Positions 60,013-64,000 of a stretch of DNA of 64,000 nt are shown one piece after another; position 1 is the stretch's first letter; every line of letters starts with the position of its first letter. The position numbers and the translations under genes are program-made. The notes beneath the pieces were generated by a model. It had not been told where the DNA came from. It did no database searches and saw nothing but the letters and a program-made list of their open reading frames with translations. The DNA is from Tenericutes bacterium MO-XQ (lineage in GTDB: Bacteria; Bacillota_I; Bacilli_A; Acholeplasmatales; Acholeplasmataceae), in assembly GCA_002838185.1 (NCBI GenBank), contig CP017948.1:682001-746000 (forward strand), in the 5' to 3' direction.

Positions 60013-60444
60013 ATGAAATATAAAGTTGATCTATTGATCGATGCTCCTATAGAGGATGTTTTTGAGTTATACACGACACAAGAACATTTTGAAAATTGGG
60101 AAATAGGTTTAAAGAGAATTGAATCAGAAGTATTAGATATCTTTAGTAAAGATAGTGTTAGCTATTTGATATTTGATAATCATGGTCAAGAGATGAAAAT
60201 GAAAATGACAATCAAAGATAAAATCGAACCAGATTATTTAGATGTAGTTTATGAAGTTGCTGGTGCATATAATCGCTGTAAGAATAAGTTTTTCCAAGAA
60301 AACGGACAAACATTATGGGTGATGGATGTCGAGTTTGTTTTTGATAAGGATATGGGAATTCCTATTGAAAGATTCATCGAAAAAACTAAATCAGGGATGG
60401 ATATTTTTAAACATTATGTCATCGAACAACAAATGAAAAAATAA
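60013..60444 (+). CDS. SRPBCC-family lipid-binding-fold protein
   Basis: 143 residues of the START/Bet v1-like fold: YKVDLLIDAPIEDVFELYTTQEHFENWEIGLKRIE at the start, YEVAGAYNRCKNKF and a C-terminal helix. It is a hydrophobic-ligand pocket; ligand unknown. An ATG pair at 60010/60013 follows GGTGGTG; longer upstream reading would run through the terminator and is rejected. A -10 TATAAT is near 59989. Confidence 0.85.
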   Translation: MKYKVDLLIDAPIEDVFELYTTQEHFENWEIGLKRIESEVLDIFSKDSVSYLIFDNHGQEMKMKMTIKDKIEPDYLDVVYEVAGAYNRCKNKFFQENGQTLWVMDVEFVFDKDMGIPIERFIEKTKSGMDIFKHYVIEQQMKK

Positions 60445-60513
60445 CCTAAATAACTATTAACAAATGAGAGTATTTTTAAGACAATAGATGAGGGTTAAGA
60501 AGGAGTGAATATT

Positions 60514-61077
60514 ATGTGGGAAGTTATAGTTGAATTTTTTACTGCAGTTTCGTTTTGGGAATTATTACTTATTTTTGTCGCAAAAATTGTTGAGGTAACC
60601 ATCGGAACGATGCGTATCATATTAATTAGTAAAGGGTATAGAAAACAAGGGACAGCTCTTGCAGTTGTAGAGATCCTTTTATGGGTATTTATCGCAAGTT
60701 CTGTTATACAAGGTGTAACAGAAGCACCGATTAAGGGTTTAATTTATAGTATTGGTTTCGCACTTGGAGTTTATGTGGGATCATTTATTGAAAATAGAGT
60801 TGCTGTTGGTAAAGTCTTGATTCAAGTCATTTCTGATAAAACAGGAGCTGATATCATTATGCGTGTTTTAAGAGCGAATGGACATGGTGTAACTAGTATG
60901 AATGCACACGGGAAAGATAGTGAAAGAACAGCGCTTATGATTTTTGCAAATCGTAAAAATAAATTAGTCATTATGGATTTAATTAAAGAAACAGATCCTA
61001 AAGCTTTAGTTGTAGCAAATGAAGTCTCTATTGTACAAGGTGGATATGTAAGTCCATGGCGTAAATTAGCTAAATGA
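60514..61077 (+). CDS. UPF0316/DUF2179-type membrane protein
   Basis: 187 residues. Three membrane helices (about 13-33, 45-65 and 72-92: LLLIFVAKIVEVTIGTMRIILISKG is the DUF5698-like signature) and a soluble C-terminal DUF2179 domain (about 105-175: DKTGADIIMRVLRANGHGVTSMNAHGK). Function unknown, seen widely in Firmicutes. AAGGAG precedes the ATG at 60514 (a GTG at 60505 overlaps that site). Confidence 0.88.
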   Translation: MWEVIVEFFTAVSFWELLLIFVAKIVEVTIGTMRIILISKGYRKQGTALAVVEILLWVFIASSVIQGVTEAPIKGLIYSIGFALGVYVGSFIENRVAVGKVLIQVISDKTGADIIMRVLRANGHGVTSMNAHGKDSERTALMIFANRKNKLVIMDLIKETDPKALVVANEVSIVQGGYVSPWRKLAK

Positions 61078-61083
61078 AATGTA

Positions 61084-61112
61084 TTGAAAAACTAAGTTAA
61101 TATCAGTATAAT
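61084..61112 (+). promoter_or_regulatory. tRNA promoter
   Basis: -35 TTGAAA (61084-61089) and -10 TATAAT (61107-61112), spacer 17 bp, about 12 bp before the tRNA 5' end. Confidence 0.82.
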
Positions 61113-61124
61113 GAATATATGGTT

Positions 61125-61199
61125 GGAGTTATAGCTCAGCGGGAGAGCACTTGCTTGACGTGCAAGGGGTCCCGAGTTCGATCCTCGGTAACTCCACCA
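61125..61199 (+). tRNA. tRNA-Val(GAC)
   Basis: 75 nt with a full cloverleaf: acceptor GGAGTTA/TAACTCC, D arm GCTC/GAGC, anticodon arm CTTGC/GCAAG with loop TTGACGT (anticodon GAC, valine), T arm CCGAG/CTCGG with TTCGATC, and an encoded CCA end. Valine GAC is a minor isoacceptor in AT-rich genomes that often read with UAC only. Confidence 0.95.
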
Positions 61200-61224
61200 T
61201 ATTTTTTATAGATATGAGGCAATG

Positions 61225-62628
61225 ATGAACAAAGAAAACGAAAAACTACTTAGAGAATATGATGTCAAAAAACTTCTAATTAAATTATCAATACCTGCAT
61301 TTGTTGGTATGGCTATTAACGCATTATACAACTTTGTAGATGCCCTTTTTGTCGCACGTGCTGAAGGAGAACTTGCAATTGGAGGTTTAGCACTTGCTTT
61401 TCCAATTCAAATGATTGTCATTGCTGTTGGTCTTATGATTGGTATTGGTGCTGCATCTGTATTTAGTAGAGCTTTTGGTAGAAAAGATTATCAAAAAATG
61501 GAAGATGCAGTTAACACAGCATTAAGAATTGATGTAGTGCTTGCAGCATTGTTTTCTTTATTGAGTTATATATTTATCAATGAATTATTAGTTTTCTTTG
61601 GTGCAACCGCTGAGAATATTAATTTTGCATATGATTATTTAAGTATCATCTTGATTGGACTTATTCCTCAATCATTATCGATTGTTTTAAATAATCTTAC
61701 AAGAGCAGAGGGAAGATCTAAAGTTGCGATGTATTCGCTTGCGATATCAGCTGGAATGAATATTATTTTAGATCCAATCTTTATCTTTGATTTTGGATTT
61801 GGTTTAGGTGTTCAAGGTGCTGCGATTGCAACAGTTATCTCACAATTTATTGGATTAACTTATATCTTTATCAAAGCTTTAGGTAAAGATTCAAATTTAA
61901 GAATAAAACTGGATAAATGGTTGCATATTGATTTTAGTTCAGTGATTGAAATGGTTATTGTAGGTTTTCCAACATTTTTAAGAAATTCACTTGGTGCATT
62001 TTTAGCAATCGTCATCTATAGATTGATTAATACATATGGTGGGGAAGAACCCGGAATATACATATCAATATATGGTGTCATTAATAGAATTATTAGTTTT
62101 GTATTCCTGCCTAGTTTTGGTATTGTTCAAGGTATGGTTCCAATTGTAGGTTTTAATTACGGAGCTAAGAATTTCAAACGGATGCGAGATACTATAATCT
62201 TCTCTACTAAAGTGATTATGATTTATTTTGTTATCGGATTCTTATTTATTCAAATATTCGCGCCTTTCCTATTTAGAATATTTAGCGAAGGAAATATACC
62301 AGTATTTATTGATTATGGAGCTTATGCATTTAGAATCATATCTATAGGATTCTTACTGGTAGGTTTCCAAATCATTGTAGGTGCAGTTTTTCAAGCGCTT
62401 GGATACCCAATTAGAGCGATGATTATCACTTTATCAAGACAGGTTGTATTCTTTATTCCCCTTGTATATCTGTTTACATATTTATTAGATGATATGCTAG
62501 GTATTTGGATAGGATTTGCAGCTGCTGATATATTATCAGGACTTATTAGTTTAGTCTTATTATGGCTTGAAATGAGAACGATCCATAAAATATCTGATAG
62601 TAGTCCAGAATTAGCTTTAAATACATAA
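61225..62628 (+). CDS. MATE-family efflux transporter
   Basis: 467 residues with twelve membrane helices in two related halves. KLLIKLSIPAFVGMAINALYNFVDALFVARAEGELAIGGLAL and NFNYGAKNFKRMRDTI-like GFNYGAKN are MATE landmarks. It expels organic cations with Na+ or H+. Start at 61225 chosen for GAGG spacing; 61222 also possible. Only 23 bp from the tRNA end, possibly co-transcribed with it. Terminator after the stop. Confidence 0.92.
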   Translation: MNKENEKLLREYDVKKLLIKLSIPAFVGMAINALYNFVDALFVARAEGELAIGGLALAFPIQMIVIAVGLMIGIGAASVFSRAFGRKDYQKMEDAVNTALRIDVVLAALFSLLSYIFINELLVFFGATAENINFAYDYLSIILIGLIPQSLSIVLNNLTRAEGRSKVAMYSLAISAGMNIILDPIFIFDFGFGLGVQGAAIATVISQFIGLTYIFIKALGKDSNLRIKLDKWLHIDFSSVIEMVIVGFPTFLRNSLGAFLAIVIYRLINTYGGEEPGIYISIYGVINRIISFVFLPSFGIVQGMVPIVGFNYGAKNFKRMRDTIIFSTKVIMIYFVIGFLFIQIFAPFLFRIFSEGNIPVFIDYGAYAFRIISIGFLLVGFQIIVGAVFQALGYPIRAMIITLSRQVVFFIPLVYLFTYLLDDMLGIWIGFAAADILSGLISLVLLWLEMRTIHKISDSSPELALNT

Positions 62629-62634
62629 AAAAAT

Positions 62635-62666
62635 GGCAACTCTAGCTTGAGTTGCCTTTATTTTTA
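62635..62666. terminator. Bidirectional terminator
   Basis: GGCAACTC and GAGTTGCC form an 8-bp stem with loop TAGCTT, flanked by A7 on the left and TTTATTTTT on the right. It serves both the MATE gene and the convergent hxlR-type gene. Confidence 0.9.
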
Positions 62667-62963
62667 GATCCAAGATTGAGACCAGTCTTCAATTGCTTTA
62701 ATAACAGGATCTAATGCTTTTCCTTTATGTGTTAATGCATACTCTATTTTTACAGGAGTACTTGGATAAACAGTTCTTTTTACAATACTAAGTTTTTCCA
62801 TCTCTTTTAATTTTTCAGAAAGCACTTTTCCAGAAATTTTAAGCTCAGACTCTAATTCATTAAATCTTTTAGGTCCATCAAGAAGCTGATGAATGATTAA
62901 TCCAATCCATCTTTTACTTAATATTTTAGATGCACTTTCGAATTTAACACAAATTTCACTCAT
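62664..62963 (-). CDS. HxlR-family redox regulator, YodB-like
   Basis: 99 residues of winged-helix type: SKRWIGLIIHQLLDGPKRFNELESELKISGKVLSEKLKEMEKLSIVKRTVYPSTPVKIEYALTHKG. It is close in pattern to Bacillus YodB, and its single Cys5 corresponds in position to YodB Cys6, which senses quinones and diamide. Divergent from an FMN reductase gene, the typical YodB target. Promoter with TTGCTT and TATAAT on the minus strand at 62987-63014. Confidence 0.9.
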   Translation of the reverse strand: MSEICVKFESASKILSKRWIGLIIHQLLDGPKRFNELESELKISGKVLSEKLKEMEKLSIVKRTVYPSTPVKIEYALTHKGKALDPVIKAIEDWSQSWI

Positions 62964-62986
62964 CTTTTTTCACCTCATTTGTTATT

Positions 62987-63048
62987 ATTATAACCGATTT
63001 CCATTAAAAAGCAAATCACTTTACATTATTAGATTACAAATGTATAAT
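62987..63048. promoter_or_regulatory. Divergent promoters of the HxlR regulator and FMN reductase
   Basis: Minus strand: -35 TTGCTT (63009-63014), -10 TATAAT (62987-62992), spacer 16 bp. Plus strand: -35 TTTACA (63020-63025), -10 TATAAT (63043-63048), spacer 17 bp. The stretch ATTACAAATGTATAAT around 63033-63048 overlaps the plus -10 and could be the regulator's site. Confidence 0.72.
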
Positions 63049-63088
63049 TAAGTTACAATAAGTAAGTAAAATATAAGGAGGATTCAGC

Positions 63089-63637
63089 ATGACTGAACAA
63101 AGATTAAACATTGGAATTATTTTAGGATCAACAAGAGAAGGAAGAGTAAGTCCTCAAGTTGGAAAATGGGTGAAGGAATTTGCAGATCAAAGAGATGATG
63201 CAAATTATGAAATCGTAGACATTAGAGATTATAACCTACCATTATTAGGTGAAAGTGATGATGTTAAAGGCATCACAAAATGGAATGAAAAGCTAGCAAG
63301 CTTAGATGCATTTGTGTTTATCGCACAAGAATATAACCATTCAATGGCAGCATCACTAAAAAATGCACTTGATTTAGCTAGAGATGCTTGGAATAATAAA
63401 TCAGCTGGTATTGTCTCATACGGGTCTATTGGTGGAGCAAGAGCCGCAGAACACTTAAGAAATGTATTAGGTGAACTTCAGGTTGCTGATGTTAGAACAC
63501 AAGTGTTATTATCATTATTTACAGATTTTGAAAATGGTAGTGTATTTAAGCCACAAAAACTTCATGAAGCAAATTTAACAACATTACTCGATCAAGTAAG
63601 TCTATGGGGTAAAGCGTTAAAACAAATAAGAGGGTAA
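63089..63637 (+). CDS. NADPH-dependent FMN reductase (flavodoxin-like)
   Basis: 182 residues: GIILGSTREGRVSPQVGKWV is the phosphate-binding loop for FMN, FIAQEYNHSMAASLKNALDLA the second loop and GSIGGARAAEHLRNVL the third. It reduces quinones, azo dyes or other electrophiles with NAD(P)H. AAGGAGG precedes the ATG. The divergent YodB-like regulator probably controls it. Confidence 0.92.
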   Translation: MTEQRLNIGIILGSTREGRVSPQVGKWVKEFADQRDDANYEIVDIRDYNLPLLGESDDVKGITKWNEKLASLDAFVFIAQEYNHSMAASLKNALDLARDAWNNKSAGIVSYGSIGGARAAEHLRNVLGELQVADVRTQVLLSLFTDFENGSVFKPQKLHEANLTTLLDQVSLWGKALKQIRG

Positions 63638-63642
63638 AAAAT

Positions 63643-63666
63643 AAGTATCGAAAGATACTTTTTTTT
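63643..63666 (+). terminator. Rho-independent terminator
   Basis: AAGTATC and GATACTT form a 7-bp stem with a GAAA tetraloop, then T7. Confidence 0.88.
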
Positions 63667-63719
63667 GTGAAAAACATTGAAAATCATGTTAAAATATAAT
63701 GATTGAATGGAGGCACATC

Positions 63720-64000
63720 ATGACGAAAGAACAGAAGAAACAGCACTTGATTCTACACGATCCTAACATCTATAAAGGATTACTCATTTTATCAATTCCA
63801 TTAATGCTTAATAATCTTATCAAAACACTTCATGATGTTGTTGATATGTTTTTTGTTAGTGAGATACCTGGTTATTCCACTGAAGCGATTAATTCAATTT
63901 CATTAACATTTCCTGTGTTTTTCACTTATATATCTTTAGGTATTGGACTAAGCGCAGCAGGAACTGCGCTGATTAGTCAACAAGTTGGTTCTAAACAAAT
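63720..64000 (+). CDS. MATE-family efflux transporter (cut by window end)
   Basis: The first 93 codons are visible, with ATGGAGG before the ATG. NIYKGLLILSIPLMLNNLIKTLHDVVDMFFVSE and FFTYISLGIGLSAAGTALISQQVGSK match the N-terminal half of MATE pumps: two helices and the conserved loop. The rest lies beyond the right edge. Not closely similar to the MATE protein at 61225. Confidence 0.85.
   Translation, partial: MTKEQKKQHLILHDPNIYKGLLILSIPLMLNNLIKTLHDVVDMFFVSEIPGYSTEAINSISLTFPVFFTYISLGIGLSAAGTALISQQVGSKQ

Noticed and set aside
1-64000. Mycoplasma genetic code (TGA as Trp)
   Set aside because: Many genes stop at TGA, including ATGA overlaps, and conserved Trp positions use TGG; the accD TGA is an exception, not the rule.
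1-64000. CRISPR arrays, prophage or rRNA operons
   Set aside because: No regularly spaced short repeats, no phage structural or integrase genes and no rRNA sequence were seen.

Overview
The window is AT-rich, densely packed bacterial chromosome. Most genes run on the plus strand in short operons with ATGA overlaps and strong Shine-Dalgarno sites. The style (low GC, small transporters, AccBCDA plus FabH-FabK-FabD-FabG-FabF-FabZ fatty acid synthesis, flotillin/NfeD, TrkAH, many short U-tract terminators) fits a Firmicutes/Mollicutes relative, most like Acholeplasma or its neighbours such as Izemoplasma. TGA is a normal stop in many genes and Trp is TGG, so the code is the standard one. This placement is an inference from gene content; no 16S rRNA is present.

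Layout. 1-5.5 kb: a copper module, with csoR-cueP-copB on the minus strand and a divergent membrane protein, Met-rich secreted protein, terminator and OmpR-type two-component pair. 5.5-7.8 kb: an accessory patch with degenerate noncoding repeats, then a RelB/RelE-type toxin-antitoxin plus GNAT gene bounded by two 102-bp direct repeats, then a second GNAT. 7.9-14.2 kb: a TetR-controlled membrane protein, a frameshifted CotH-type lipoprotein, a GntR/ABC (YtrA-like) operon, and an IS3-family element that landed inside that operon's terminator hairpin. 14.2-22.4 kb: Nudix, TspO-like protein, NfeD/flotillin, small membrane proteins, a two-gene permease and pseudouridine catabolism (kinase and glycosidase). 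22.5-27.4 kb: a three-domain protein whose sensor and output domains all look catalytically dead, coupled to a HEAT-repeat/GT2 membrane glycosyltransferase. 27.4-33 kb: Sua5, an epimerase, HugZ-like protein, a lipoprotein, a guanylate kinase-like protein, an MFS pump and a GNAT.

33.2-36.2 kb holds the most unusual module: a lipoprotein, an ECF-like sigma factor and a membrane protein placed as an anti-sigma factor. The lipoprotein and membrane protein share a homologous ectodomain and carry very long Asp/Glu tracts, and a possible 27-residue membrane peptide follows. 36.2-42.9 kb: gamma-glutamyltransferase, an AlkA-like glycosylase, the oxidative pentose phosphate genes gnd and zwf, a cyclase-family hydrolase, GNAT and a 2-hydroxyacid dehydrogenase. 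42.9-52.3 kb: a complete acc/fab operon behind a FabT-like box, without acpP and with an in-frame TGA at codon 8 of accD. 53.2-57.2 kb: a fluoride riboswitch with its terminator upstream of a cation/proton antiporter, then Trk potassium uptake genes. 57.3-64 kb: a LytTR regulator with direct-repeat operators and a secreted beta-propeller protein, SRPBCC and DUF2179-type proteins, tRNA-Val(GAC), two MATE pumps (the second cut by the window end) and a YodB-like HxlR regulator divergent from an FMN reductase.

How the genes work together: the sets with the clearest joint roles are copper export, fatty acid initiation and elongation, oxidative pentose phosphate NADPH supply (which could feed FASII), potassium uptake, and fluoride-responsive ion exchange. 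All functions are read from sequence motifs only; no search was run.
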